From positions 1-54,453 of the forward strand of contig NZ_SORO01000005.1 in NCBI RefSeq assembly GCF_004368965.1: DNA of 54,453 bases, in the 5' to 3' direction. The notes beneath the pieces were generated by a model. That model saw only the letters and a program-made list of their open reading frames with translations, did no database searches and was not told where the DNA came from. Both the position numbers and the translations under genes were made by a program. The first letter of the stretch is position 1, and each line of letters opens with the position of its first letter. Source of the DNA: Leptospira meyeri. Its GTDB lineage: Bacteria > Spirochaetota > Leptospiria > Leptospirales > Leptospiraceae. This document shows, piece by piece, positions 7,799 through 15,147 of this stretch.

Positions 7799-8157
7799 TC
7801 GGGAAGAGTGAAATTGGTAACCTCCCTTAACGTTCCATAATTCAGAAATGAAATCTTTCCCTTTCGATAAGCCCATAAAACCTTTCTATCTTGTATCTCA
7901 TTGGGAATTTTCATCGAACTACGATCCAAAAGTTCGTAGGCATTACTTTTTCCGTTAAAGATTACATCGTTTTCTTGATGAGATTTGTGAAATGATACAT
8001 TCGTCCACTTAAGTGAATTGCATTGATCGAATGAGCTCGTATCAGTACTCATAGGAAGAATCAGGCGAGAGAATTCCTTTTCTTGGTCCGAAAACCATTT
8101 TCCATTCCATTTGACAGCACCCAAAAAACCAGAACTTGTGATTATATTTTTCATCAT
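7795..8157 (-). CDS. Unknown 120-aa protein in the switch-protein operon
   Basis: I recognise no family. The protein (120 aa from the ATG at 8155-8157, with AGGAAGG five bases upstream) is soluble, aromatic-rich and without signal peptide or TM segment; it reads SGFLGAVKWNGKWFSDQEKEF near its start and has a GTLREVTNFTLPE tail. It starts 15 bp after the FliG-like gene and its stop overlaps the phosphoesterase start (ATGA), so it is coexpressed with both. An upstream GTG (8161-8163) is a weaker start. It may be a dedicated partner or substrate of the phosphoesterase; that is a guess from position only. Confidence 0.7.
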   Translation of the reverse strand: MMKNIITSSGFLGAVKWNGKWFSDQEKEFSRLILPMSTDTSSFDQCNSLKWTNVSFHKSHQENDVIFNGKSNAYELLDRSSMKIPNEIQDRKVLWAYRKGKISFLNYGTLREVTNFTLPE

Positions 8158-8172
8158 TAACACCTTCCTATT

Positions 8173-8790
8173 TTAATTTTCATGCATCATATATAGTTTT
8201 CGTTCCAAAACTCGTTCGATTTCGCGAATGATTGATTTTTGGACAACTCTTTGAATCTCGAACAATTTACCTTCAAAGACAGGATTCAATTTTTCATATA
8301 GATTCCTTGTCAGTTCGTTTCTTTTTATCGTATCGAGTACTACCGAAACGGTTTGAGGATCTTCTTTCTTCAGAAGATGAATCACACCTTCGATGGGAAA
8401 GTAATTTAATTGAAGGAAACTTGGATAGAGTTCCTCTTCCGTTTTGATTCGAATCGGTATTTCATGGAAACGATTGCTAATCGATTCTGATAGTGAAGAT
8501 CGAATAAAGCGAAAAGCTTTAGCTCGGCCACCAATACACCGAGTTCGATTGCTATCCTCGATGGTTTGGAGATTTTTAAGCTCATTTGAATCTAGTTCGA
8601 TGAGAATGCCATCATACCATACTTGTAAAAATTCAATGATTGATCGTTCGGGCCGGCCGTTCAAAGCGATGATCTTTTCTTCTTCAGTAAACTCTTCAAA
8701 TAATAGAAATAGTTTTTGATCAAAGTCTGTAGTGGGATGCAAAACTTTTTCTTTAAAGAGTTCATCGAATAACTTCAATTTAACATTCAT
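8173..8790 (-). CDS. FliG-like flagellar switch protein lacking the C-terminal torque domain
   Basis: A 205-aa homologue of FliG, the C-ring protein that links the MS ring to FliM. The clearest match is residues about 122-199: GVIHLLKKEDPQTVSVVL aligns with the FliG middle-domain EHPQ region that binds FliM (EDPQ at 143-146), and IIREIERVLERKL matches the end of that domain. GGRAKAFRFI (87-96) fits the N-to-M connecting segment. The protein ends exactly after the middle domain. A full FliG has about 330-340 aa, and the missing part is FliG_C, the domain with charged residues that contact the MotA stator. It overlaps the FliN-like gene by 11 bp. It could bind FliM and perhaps FliF but should not transmit torque. 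Confidence 0.75.
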   Translation of the reverse strand: MNVKLKLFDELFKEKVLHPTTDFDQKLFLLFEEFTEEEKIIALNGRPERSIIEFLQVWYDGILIELDSNELKNLQTIEDSNRTRCIGGRAKAFRFIRSSLSESISNRFHEIPIRIKTEEELYPSFLQLNYFPIEGVIHLLKKEDPQTVSVVLDTIKRNELTRNLYEKLNPVFEGKLFEIQRVVQKSIIREIERVLERKLYMMHEN

Positions 8791-9001
8791 TTGTGATTTT
8801 CACTCCAAATTTATTTCCAATGGTCACTACCTCTCCCTCAAACTTTGGGATTCCATTCACGAGAATCAAAACAGGTTCAATGTATTCGGTATCTAACTCT
8901 AATACCGTGTCAATAGAGGCAGATTCAAGGGTTGATAGAGGAATTTTTCCTCTTCCTAAAACAACTGTTACATCTAATTCTACATCACTAAATTTTGCCA
9001 T
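8780..9001 (-). CDS. FliN-like protein (single SpoA domain)
   Basis: A 73-aa protein that consists of just one SpoA (surface presentation of antigens) domain. VELDVTVVLGRGKIPLSTLES, then VNGIPKFEGEVVTIGNKFGVKI follow the FliN/FliY C-terminal pattern (dVxVxLGrxxlpLxevL ... vNgxxxxGEVVxvxdxfGVrI). It lacks the N-terminal extension of ordinary FliN (about 110-140 aa) that recruits export components. SpoA domains dimerise with each other and form the base of the C-ring in flagella and the sorting platform of type III secretion systems. The ATG lies inside the end of the FliM-like gene (14-bp overlap), so the two are translationally coupled. Confidence 0.85.
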   Translation of the reverse strand: MAKFSDVELDVTVVLGRGKIPLSTLESASIDTVLELDTEYIEPVLILVNGIPKFEGEVVTIGNKFGVKITNEC

Positions 9002-9656
9002 TCCCGCCCCTCCAATGAAATTTTCTTAAAAAAGTTTGAGAAAAAATAAATATACAATGACCTAGAAACAGATCACTAGAACCTACCTTCCATTTGATAA
9101 CGAGAGGAAAAATCATGCAGATTTCGTTTTCTGGAAACAACTGCAACGATTCACGTGTTTCCGGTTCAATTGTATCGATCCTTGGTTTGAGATTAGGATG
9201 ATACATTGAAAAACCATTGATGATTGGTTTCATAAAACAATCCATGATCAAATCGAATAGGATTCCAATCTCAATATTTGTGATTTGGTTTTCCTTCCGA
9301 TTGATTCTATGTTTTGCATTTGCCAAAGAACCTCCAAGTACTCCATATAAAAGAGGAGTGATGGATGTTTCATCCCAGAGCATCGCAAACGTTTCCTCTT
9401 TTCTTTCTAACCTTGCGGACCAAAATAGGAATTGTAACTTTGTAGAATCTGGTAGATCGCCAAAGGTAAGAATTTTTGGTGGTTCTGACATTTCGATGGA
9501 AACAGGAAAGGATGTGACTCTTTGCATGTTTCTTTCCATTGCGACTAGTATTGCATCAAATGCACTTTTGATGATTTCTATCTCTTCTCGTAACAATCGG
9601 AGTGGTTTCTTCCAATTGTAAACAATTGGTCCCAACTGATTTGTGTTTTGGTGCAT
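8988..9656 (-). CDS. FliM-like flagellar switch protein reduced to its middle domain
   Basis: A 222-aa protein that follows the FliM core: YNWKKPLR (residues 13-20; YDFKRPDR in FliM), VLGGSLANA (106-114; the LLGG loop that faces FliG), ITNIEIGIL (125-133; LTEIE), NLKPRIDTIEP (155-165) and a final SSDLFLGHCI strand (193-202). The CheY-P-binding peptide (LSQxEIDALL) normally at the N-terminus is absent, and so is the C-terminal SpoA domain of normal FliM (about 330-350 aa). That domain's role would fall to the separate FliN-like protein. It is the first gene of the six-gene operon, with a perfect RBS (AAAGGAGGT) 5 bases upstream. Without the CheY peptide the assembly should be blind to chemotaxis signals. 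Confidence 0.8.
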   Translation of the reverse strand: MHQNTNQLGPIVYNWKKPLRLLREEIEIIKSAFDAILVAMERNMQRVTSFPVSIEMSEPPKILTFGDLPDSTKLQFLFWSARLERKEETFAMLWDETSITPLLYGVLGGSLANAKHRINRKENQITNIEIGILFDLIMDCFMKPIINGFSMYHPNLKPRIDTIEPETRESLQLFPENEICMIFPLVIKWKVGSSDLFLGHCIFIFSQTFLRKFHWRGGNGKI

Positions 9657-9971
9657 AGCTTACCTCCTTTCTACTTCATTGTTATATCCTAAAGAACTGA
9701 TTTTTTAAATCCATCGCCAGTATAACATCAATAGACTTTTGTCAACCATTTTTATATTCCTCTAAAAATATTTTTCGCAAATACTTGATGCGAGATTTAA
9801 TCTGAATCTTCTGGAACCAACTTGCACCATACAGAAGGTAAATTCTCATAAGCGAAGCTTGAATTGAATGTTGATGATTATATGATTGAATGTATATCCT
9901 TGAAATCGAAGAGAACTTGGAAAAATCTAAGCGAATGAAGGCATCTCGGCCTCCATTCGATTGAAGTATGT
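9657..9971. other. Gene-free leader region of the switch-protein operon
   Basis: The 315 bp hold the promoter at 9719-9745 (minus strand) and otherwise AT-rich sequence without a convincing ORF. The membrane-protein gene upstream ends at 9972 and reads the same way. Confidence 0.6.
9719..9745 (-). promoter_or_regulatory. Sigma70-type promoter of the FliM/FliN/FliG-AAA operon
   Basis: On the minus strand TTGACA (9740-9745) is followed after 15 bases by TATACT (9719-9724), with TG at the extended -10 position (TGTTATACT). It points at the FliM-like gene with a leader of about 60 nt. The hexamers are near consensus, the spacer is short. A housekeeping-type promoter, not a sigma28 flagellar one, suggests expression independent of the flagellar cascade. 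Confidence 0.6.
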
Positions 9972-10349
9972 TTATTCCTTTCTTGTGATTTGTAAATACC
10001 CGCTTGCTAAGATGAGTAGAGCAGATACCAAAATCACCAAGGCAACTTTATTGAATCCTGAATCAATGATCGTATAGACCAATGAAATGGTAGAAATCAC
10101 TCCCACTGCGAGTACGATCAGAGATGCCGATAAGGATTGGCTATTGTTAGGATTGATTACATTCAAAATTGTCAACGGCGGAACAGCAAAGGCACCAAGT
10201 AAGGTAAGAGCCGATAAGATTAAACCAGTGCTAATACTTGCCGTTTGGTTGAACATAGATCCCATTGCAAAACCAAATAAGACAATTGCCGATGTTGGTA
10301 AAATGATGACGGATCCAAAAATACCGCCATATAGTTTCAATGCTTTCAT
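9972..10349 (-). CDS. Four-TM integral membrane protein, unknown
   Basis: A 125-aa very hydrophobic protein with four predicted membrane spans: GGIFGSVIILPTSAIVLFGF, LILSALTLLGAFAVPPLTIL, LSASLIVLAVGVISTISLVY and VALVILVSALLILASGYLQI, with a short basic C-terminus. The RBS is good (AGAGGA). No family is recognised. It ends 315 bp before the FliM-like gene with a promoter between, so it is probably a separate transcription unit. Confidence 0.7.
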   Translation of the reverse strand: MKALKLYGGIFGSVIILPTSAIVLFGFAMGSMFNQTASISTGLILSALTLLGAFAVPPLTILNVINPNNSQSLSASLIVLAVGVISTISLVYTIIDSGFNKVALVILVSALLILASGYLQITRKE

Positions 10350-10497
10350 TCAAATTCCTCTTTAAATTTCTAGATTTGTTTTCATGTTGGAATCTTTTCC
10401 AACATTTGAACAGCATTGAATCTAACACGATCAAGATGGTTTGTTCGGAAATTCTTTTTCCGATGATACAGAACGAAGATATTTCTAGACTGACAGT

Positions 10498-11637
10498 TTA
10501 GACTAGCCCAAGTTCCTTACAAAATTTAATAAAGGGAATGACTCTTCCACTTGCACTTGAACCAAAATCATTCTTCCCAAGGTGCACTTGATAAAACTCT
10601 GGAATTTTAGTTCTTGCTCTGAAATATTCAATATGCCGACTTAAAATTTTATCACCTGTTTTGCATTCTACTGCAAAGATTGGAACCTTGTTTTTTAGAA
10701 CGACAAAATCAATTTCCCTTCCATCTGTATCTCGTAAATATCTGACCTCCATAGGGAAGCCTTGAGTGTCCGTAATGAAATGGCAATACTTGAGTAAATG
10801 GCTTGCGACGAGATTTTCAAAGCGAAACCCGTTTTCTTCCACTTGGGACCAATCCCACATATATAACTTTTTCAACTTTTTCACTGCCCTAATTTTCGGA
10901 GTTCCATACGGAGCTATCGTAAAACAATAATAAAGTGAAGAAAGAGCCTCCACCCATCTTTCTACCGTAGGTTGAGAAACAGACAAATCCTCCGCTAAGC
11001 TTTTCAAGGAAAGTGGAGATCCAACTCTTGTTGGTAAAATTTCAGAGAGTAACAAAAGTGAAGAGATATCTTTTATATTTTCTAAATCGCGAATATCTTC
11101 AGAAGCGACCTTAACCATACGGTCATTCTGCCAAATCCGATGTTCGTTTTCATTTTGCAAAAATAAGGGCTTTGGAAATCCTCCAAACTTCATAAGCAAA
11201 TCTAAGTCGGATTGATTTGGATTTTTACTCATCTCCGTGACAGAAAATGGATGTAATCGAAAATAACGATATCTTCCGAGAAGCGAGTCACCGCCTTTTC
11301 GAAATGTATCAAGTCTTGCTGAGCCTGTTACTATAAATCGATTTTCCTCAAAATGCTTATCATATAAGCCTTTTATCAGATTTCGCCATTTGCTATATTT
11401 GTGGATTTCGTCTAAAACAATTGTTTTGCTCTGACTTAAAGGAAGTTGGTCTTTCAAAATCAAAACCTTATCGCTGTTTCGATCCCAATTCAAATAACCG
11501 GGATTTTTAATGGAAGGTGGTTTCAAGAATTGTAGCGCAAGCGTTGTTTTCCCAACTTGCCTAGGACCTCCAATAAACAACATTTTTCGATTTAATATGT
11601 CCTGTAAATGGGGGTGCAGGTACCTGAGTTTTTTCAT
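10498..11637 (-). CDS. ATPase with DUF4143-type C-terminal domain
   Basis: A 379-aa AAA-like P-loop protein: Walker A FIGGPRQVGKTTLA (about 22-35), Walker B TIVLDEIHKY (about 72-81) and a sensor-like IVTGSARLD. A winged-helix segment (LSVSQPTVERWVEAL) follows, and the C-terminal part ends in DGREIDFVVLKNKVPIFAVECK, which matches the restriction-endonuclease-like D...ExK pattern of DUF4143 proteins. This family is common on mobile elements and near toxin modules, but its role is poorly defined. It starts downstream of a near-palindrome at 11642-11671, the likely autoregulatory site. Confidence 0.85.
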   Translation of the reverse strand: MKKLRYLHPHLQDILNRKMLFIGGPRQVGKTTLALQFLKPPSIKNPGYLNWDRNSDKVLILKDQLPLSQSKTIVLDEIHKYSKWRNLIKGLYDKHFEENRFIVTGSARLDTFRKGGDSLLGRYRYFRLHPFSVTEMSKNPNQSDLDLLMKFGGFPKPLFLQNENEHRIWQNDRMVKVASEDIRDLENIKDISSLLLLSEILPTRVGSPLSLKSLAEDLSVSQPTVERWVEALSSLYYCFTIAPYGTPKIRAVKKLKKLYMWDWSQVEENGFRFENLVASHLLKYCHFITDTQGFPMEVRYLRDTDGREIDFVVLKNKVPIFAVECKTGDKILSRHIEYFRARTKIPEFYQVHLGKNDFGSSASGRVIPFIKFCKELGLV

Positions 11638-11641
11638 ATTA

Positions 11642-11689
11642 ACTTTAAACTACTCATGAGTGTTTTAAAGTCAATATTAAACTACTCAT
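11642..11689. promoter_or_regulatory. Near-palindrome and repeated half-site upstream of the DUF4143 ATPase
   Basis: A 30-bp dyad (ACTTTAAAC ... GTTTTAAAGT) at 11642-11671 is followed by a second TTAAACTACTCAT half-site ending at 11689, so TTAAACTACTCAT occurs twice. It fills most of the 63-bp gap between the ATPase start and the end of hipA, as an operator would. Confidence 0.5.
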
Positions 11690-11700
11690 TTTTATCTACC

Positions 11701-12960
11701 CTACCTCTTCACTCCCTCCAATGAAAACGGATTTAGAAATTGCCGTTTCCAAAGTAGGTTTCGATCGACTTGGCTTAACTCTGCTTCTTCACAAACCGAT
11801 TTCCATTTTTTTTCAATCGTTTGAATTTGGTGTTTTACTATCTCAGTCGCTTTTTGTTTCGAAAGAAGGAACTGATTTCTCGCTTGTAAACAGACTTGGA
11901 TTTGGCTCCTTCTATCTTCGCCAGTGATGAGCATGGCCTGCGTTGCTTCGTTACCCGATCTTGCCTGAGGGCAAATATCGTAGGCTGGTGTCAAACTGAG
12001 TGAATTGCCATTCCAAAAGGCAGCATGGTTTCTTGCATGGTCATCTGTATTCCCGGAAAGAATATTGAAGACCAATCTTTTGTAAAGTTCTTCCAATGTT
12101 TCCTTGGGAGAAACAAATCGGTGCCGGATAATTTCACATAGTGTTTCATAACTGGCATAACGCGCTAACATCTCATCGAGTCCCAAAAGCGTGAGAGCCG
12201 ATACAATTCGTTTCCTCGTCCATCCATCTTTCTTTCGGATGCGATCAAATCGTTTGATGAGAAGAACATCCTTTTTGGCCGCTTTTGTAAGTTTGACATC
12301 GGCGACATCGATTCCAACTAGCTTAGCCAAGCGCATAGAAATGTATTCAGCTTTCACAACATGATAGTAGTCAGCGGTGGATGCAAACTTAGCCACATAC
12401 TTAGTTTCTTTTTCTTCTACCAATGCTTTGGGTCTCGCACCACCGATGGATGTTCCATGGAGGAGTGCAAAGTCTAACTCCTGATTCAAAGGGATTCCCT
12501 TTTCTACTTTTTCTGATGAATCTAACAGTTCTTCTAAGGAAATATTTGTAGATTTTCTTGGCACGTATTGTGTCGGTGATTCTTGAAAGTCAAGTGCCCC
12601 TATTCGATCGGATCCTGATTCTAAAAGATATAACAACTCACTTAGGTCACCCGTGTCTTTGTCTTTCGCCTTTGAACCAGAAACTTTGTTTAGGATCACT
12701 CGCCTTCCCCATGCATCTGGAGATGCATCTCGAATGGCATTTGGCATCTTAAGATTGTTTAATAAGGGAAGTCTACCTTCTATGAGTGGTAATTCTGCTT
12801 CATAGATTGAATAAAGATTTGCATTGTCTTTTGCTTTCTCTAAATAACTTCTACCATAATTGAAATAGTAATAACCATTTTCTTCTTCGATCCTTCCACA
12901 AACAATGGGCTCCACTTTCCCATCCAACCAAATCCAAACATAAGCTTCTTTAGAAGTCAT
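11701..12960 (-). CDS. hipA: HipA serine/threonine kinase toxin (full length)
   Basis: A classical single-chain HipA of 419 aa. The N-terminal beta domain contains EGRLPLLNNL and SPDAWGRR; the kinase part has the Gly-rich loop GTSIGGARPKAL (169-180), LLIKRFDR, the catalytic loop LSGNTDDHARNH (301-312; Asp306/Asp307 and Asn311) and TPAYDI (324-329) with the metal-binding Asp. It overlaps hipB by 11 bp and would be cotranscribed with it. HipA kinases inactivate glutamyl-tRNA synthetase and trigger dormancy, and the antitoxin prevents this; on a plasmid the pair stabilises inheritance. It differs strongly from the split hipBST at 1134-2597. Confidence 0.9.
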   Translation of the reverse strand: MTSKEAYVWIWLDGKVEPIVCGRIEEENGYYYFNYGRSYLEKAKDNANLYSIYEAELPLIEGRLPLLNNLKMPNAIRDASPDAWGRRVILNKVSGSKAKDKDTGDLSELLYLLESGSDRIGALDFQESPTQYVPRKSTNISLEELLDSSEKVEKGIPLNQELDFALLHGTSIGGARPKALVEEKETKYVAKFASTADYYHVVKAEYISMRLAKLVGIDVADVKLTKAAKKDVLLIKRFDRIRKKDGWTRKRIVSALTLLGLDEMLARYASYETLCEIIRHRFVSPKETLEELYKRLVFNILSGNTDDHARNHAAFWNGNSLSLTPAYDICPQARSGNEATQAMLITGEDRRSQIQVCLQARNQFLLSKQKATEIVKHQIQTIEKKWKSVCEEAELSQVDRNLLWKRQFLNPFSLEGVKR

Positions 12961-13282
12961 CTTTTACCTTCTTCGTTTTGGTTCGAATGCGTTTTGGCAT
13001 CAATGTCAATTTGTCTGACGCAGTTTGAATGGATTGAGATAATGTTGGACTCTCACTTGCAAAGAGTGGTATTCCAAGGATGACGGCCGCTTCCAAGGCC
13101 AATCCAATTGCCACTGTCATATCCCCTGCTTCTATTTTTTGTAACGTAGTCCGAGAGATTCCAATGCGTTCAGCAAGTGTTTGTTCCGACCAGGCCTTTT
13201 CTTTCCGTGCCAGTTGGATTTCCTTTCCGAGAAATGCACCGGCTTCTTTTGCCAATCGAGAATAGGTTCTTGTGATCTTCAT
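12950..13282 (-). CDS. hipB: HipB-type Xre antitoxin
   Basis: A 110-aa Xre-family regulator: LARKEKAWSEQTLAERIGIS followed by RTTLQKIEAGDMTVAIGLALEAAVILG is a clear HTH_3 domain. The C-terminal tail is basic (PKRIRTKTKKVKDDF) and would reach the partner toxin. It precedes hipA with overlapping ends (minus strand). Dyads with GACCA/TGGTC arms lie directly upstream and are its likely operators. Confidence 0.88.
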   Translation of the reverse strand: MKITRTYSRLAKEAGAFLGKEIQLARKEKAWSEQTLAERIGISRTTLQKIEAGDMTVAIGLALEAAVILGIPLFASESPTLSQSIQTASDKLTLMPKRIRTKTKKVKDDF

Positions 13283-13305
13283 GATGCATTCAATTCCGTA
13301 TTATT

Positions 13306-13352
13306 GACCATTTTAATACTCATTAAAGATGATTACGACCATTTTATTGGTC
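13306..13352. promoter_or_regulatory. Operator-like repeats upstream of hipBA
   Basis: GACCATTTTATTGGTC at 13337-13352 has inverted GACCA/TGGTC arms, and the GACCATTTTA half-site recurs at 13306-13315. They sit 24-70 bp upstream of hipB, where HipB would bind to repress the pair. Confidence 0.5.
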
Positions 13353-13431
13353 ATTTTTATAACATATTTCAGATTTTTCAATTTCTACAAAGAAACTATC
13401 AGCTGAAACTTTCTGAAAATATGAAACTCCC

Positions 13432-13962
13432 TCACCCATCTCCAACAACCACTGTGGTAATCGAATTCACAATCCTTGCCAAGTGCTTCGAAGTTGGGAC
13501 CTCTCCTTCAAATAATACTCGTTCCACGGCCTTTCTCGTAGCTTCCGGAAATTTGTTTAACATCCCCGTGTACAAATCCTTTGTACCAATCTTTGAATTC
13601 TTCTGTAGAGGAGTTGTTGTTTCATCCAAGGCTGGAAGGGAAAAAACCATTGCGCTGGCTTGTGAATGGACAATCGTCTCTTCTATTAGCTTCGTACTGT
13701 CATCCAAAGCAGACCCCAGAGATAAGAAGCGTCTTCGGCCGTCAAACCCTGTTTGAACGACAAAACCTCGTTTTTTCAGTCTGGAGATCATACGCGAAAC
13801 TGTATCTGGCTTCAAACCCAGAAGGTTCGCAAAATGTTCGTTTGATGCAAAACACTTTCCACTCGAAGTAAAACTTTCAATTTCAGAAAGAATCACCTTC
13901 TCAGCAATGGAAAGGTCCCTCCTACTCTCTATTCGAGCAGGGATCCAAATTCCTTGTCTCAT
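13432..13962 (-). CDS. Winged-helix replication-type protein (GIWIP family), copy 1
   Basis: A 176-aa protein that opens with RQGIWIPARIESRRDLSIAE, then ILSEIESFTSSGKCFASNEHFANLLGLKPDTVSRMISRLKKRGFV and an RRFLSL wing. This is the N-terminal winged helix-turn-helix typical of small plasmid and phage replication or DnaD-like proteins. The C-terminal half is less ordered. A paralogue with the same opening lies at 29810-30364 on the other strand. It may bind plasmid DNA for replication or copy control; there is no direct sign of an enzymatic domain. Confidence 0.7.
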   Translation of the reverse strand: MRQGIWIPARIESRRDLSIAEKVILSEIESFTSSGKCFASNEHFANLLGLKPDTVSRMISRLKKRGFVVQTGFDGRRRFLSLGSALDDSTKLIEETIVHSQASAMVFSLPALDETTTPLQKNSKIGTKDLYTGMLNKFPEATRKAVERVLFEGEVPTSKHLARIVNSITTVVVGDG

Positions 13963-14306
13963 ATTGTCCCTTCGGTTTGCCTAGACACGCCTTCGGCCAA
14001 ACCATTTAACTTTCTTTTTGTGGCGGGGGATCAAGTTAGGTGAAGTGATCCGAGGTCTTTGCCTACCTCATCCGACAAATGCCTATTACCGGACAGTAAA
14101 ACCTAAATCCAAACGCAGGATTTTGTCAACCACAATGAGACATAATTTTAGAGATTTCGGGGGAAGGAGAAAGGTCCCCCAAGAGGGCAAACTCGAGGGG
14201 GAATCGCGTCTTTTTGGATCTTCACCTAAGACAATTCAAGGAAACAATGGAATGTGAAAAAGTACAAGAATTTTTTCTTGGTTACGAAATATTTTAGATT
14301 ATTGAT
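13963..14306. other. Gene-free stretch
   Basis: No convincing gene was seen in 344 bp. A possible 79-codon ORF at 14018-14257 has unnatural composition, no RBS and no recognisable domain. The region probably contains the promoter of the winged-helix gene (minus strand). Confidence 0.5.
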
Positions 14307-14414
14307 TTAATTGTTATCCACACTATCTTTTATGAATTTATCGAAATCAGGAACAGCATCGTCTAAATTGCTTTTTAAGACTGCCAATGAAGAAACTTCA
14401 TTTTTATCTTTCAT
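14307..14414 (-). pseudogene. 35-codon remnant related to the cysteine-peptidase-like gene
   Basis: The frame reads SLAVLKSNLDDAVPDFDKFIKDSVDNN before its stop. It is close to SLLKANLGDAVPDFDQFIKDCAKNN in the gene at 15144-15779, and the DNA is clearly similar too. It starts at an ATG overlapping the end of the previous frame, but only this internal segment of the larger protein remains. It looks like the leftover of a tandem duplication. A perfect DnaA-box sequence (TTATCCACA, plus strand 14314-14322) lies inside it, most likely by chance. Confidence 0.5.
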
Positions 14415-15147
14415 AACCCATTTGGTCTTCTAAGTCGGCCTGTAATTTTCGTTTGTATTTGAGCTCGTATTTTTTCACAAGTTCACGAAAATCAGAAGTG
14501 CTAGCACCTTTCCAATTTTGCAAAGATAAGTAGTTTAAGTTTGGAAGATCTAAAATGCAATCAAGTTCCTTTTTTCCATCTTTCGCTTTTAAAACACTTA
14601 AAAGACGAATGCTTGAAAAATTGCGTAAAGTATCACAAAAAGTAAACTCACTGTTAAACTGAATTTCATACAAACCTAAGTTAGTAATTCCAGTCTCAAA
14701 AGACCTACAAAAAAATAAATCTTGAACTAATTTTCTACTTTGGAATAGCAAACTCTTCTTGATCTGATTAGCTTATTTAAAATATGAACAAATCAATTTT
14801 AAGTCAACTTTATTGCTTGATATAGCCACTTCCTCTAAATTCGACCAATCGCACTGGCGTATATTTCTAAAGAATAAATCATCAAATTCTTCGCTATGTA
14901 TGCCAAGAGATTTAATCTTAAATTTAACGCAAACATCACTTATAGAAAAATTTTTTACGTTACTTGATTTGTGAACTACCAGAGTAACTAAGTCACTATC
15001 TGGTTTGTCTGGTGTAAGCCTAATTTTTCTAGTAACTAATTCGTCATTCACATCAGCCTTTGAGGAGTTACTAATCTTGGAAGATTGACATGAGAACCAG
15101 AACAAACTAAAAATCAAAATTAATTTCACGGGTAACTTTCTCTTCAT
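14404..15147 (-). pseudogene. Putative leucine-rich-repeat-like lipoprotein split by an in-frame stop
   Basis: An N-terminal lipoprotein signal (MKRKLPVKLILIFSLFWFSC) opens a 124-codon frame that stops with TAA at 14773-14775. The same frame continues without a further stop through ANQIKKSLLFQSRK to 14404, and the second half (ILDLPNLNYLSLQNWKG, ITNLGLYEIQF) has the spaced Leu pattern also seen in the first (VCVKFKIKSLGIHS, WSNLEEVAIS). I read this as a single exported protein of about 247 codons with one nonsense mutation. The neighbouring gene is broken the same way. Two genuine short genes remain possible, but the second half has no signal peptide of its own. Confidence 0.5.

Noticed and set aside
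7685..7876. 63-codon ORF between the unknown protein and the phosphoesterase as its own gene
   Set aside because: It starts with the true phosphoesterase start (MKQTISMK) and then reads out of frame; it is explained by the 1-base shift.
4831..9656. Ordinary chromosomal flagellar operon
   Set aside because: The switch proteins are shortened at domain borders, no other flagellar gene is present, and the partners (AAA+, phosphoesterase) are not part of flagellar operons.
14018..14257. 79-codon plus-strand ORF as a gene
   Set aside because: No RBS, unusual composition and no domain; it lies in a gap beside a well-supported minus-strand gene.
14314..14322. Perfect DnaA box (TTATCCACA) as an origin marker
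   Set aside because: A single 9-mer inside a gene remnant is expected by chance in 54 kb, with no further boxes or iterons beside it.
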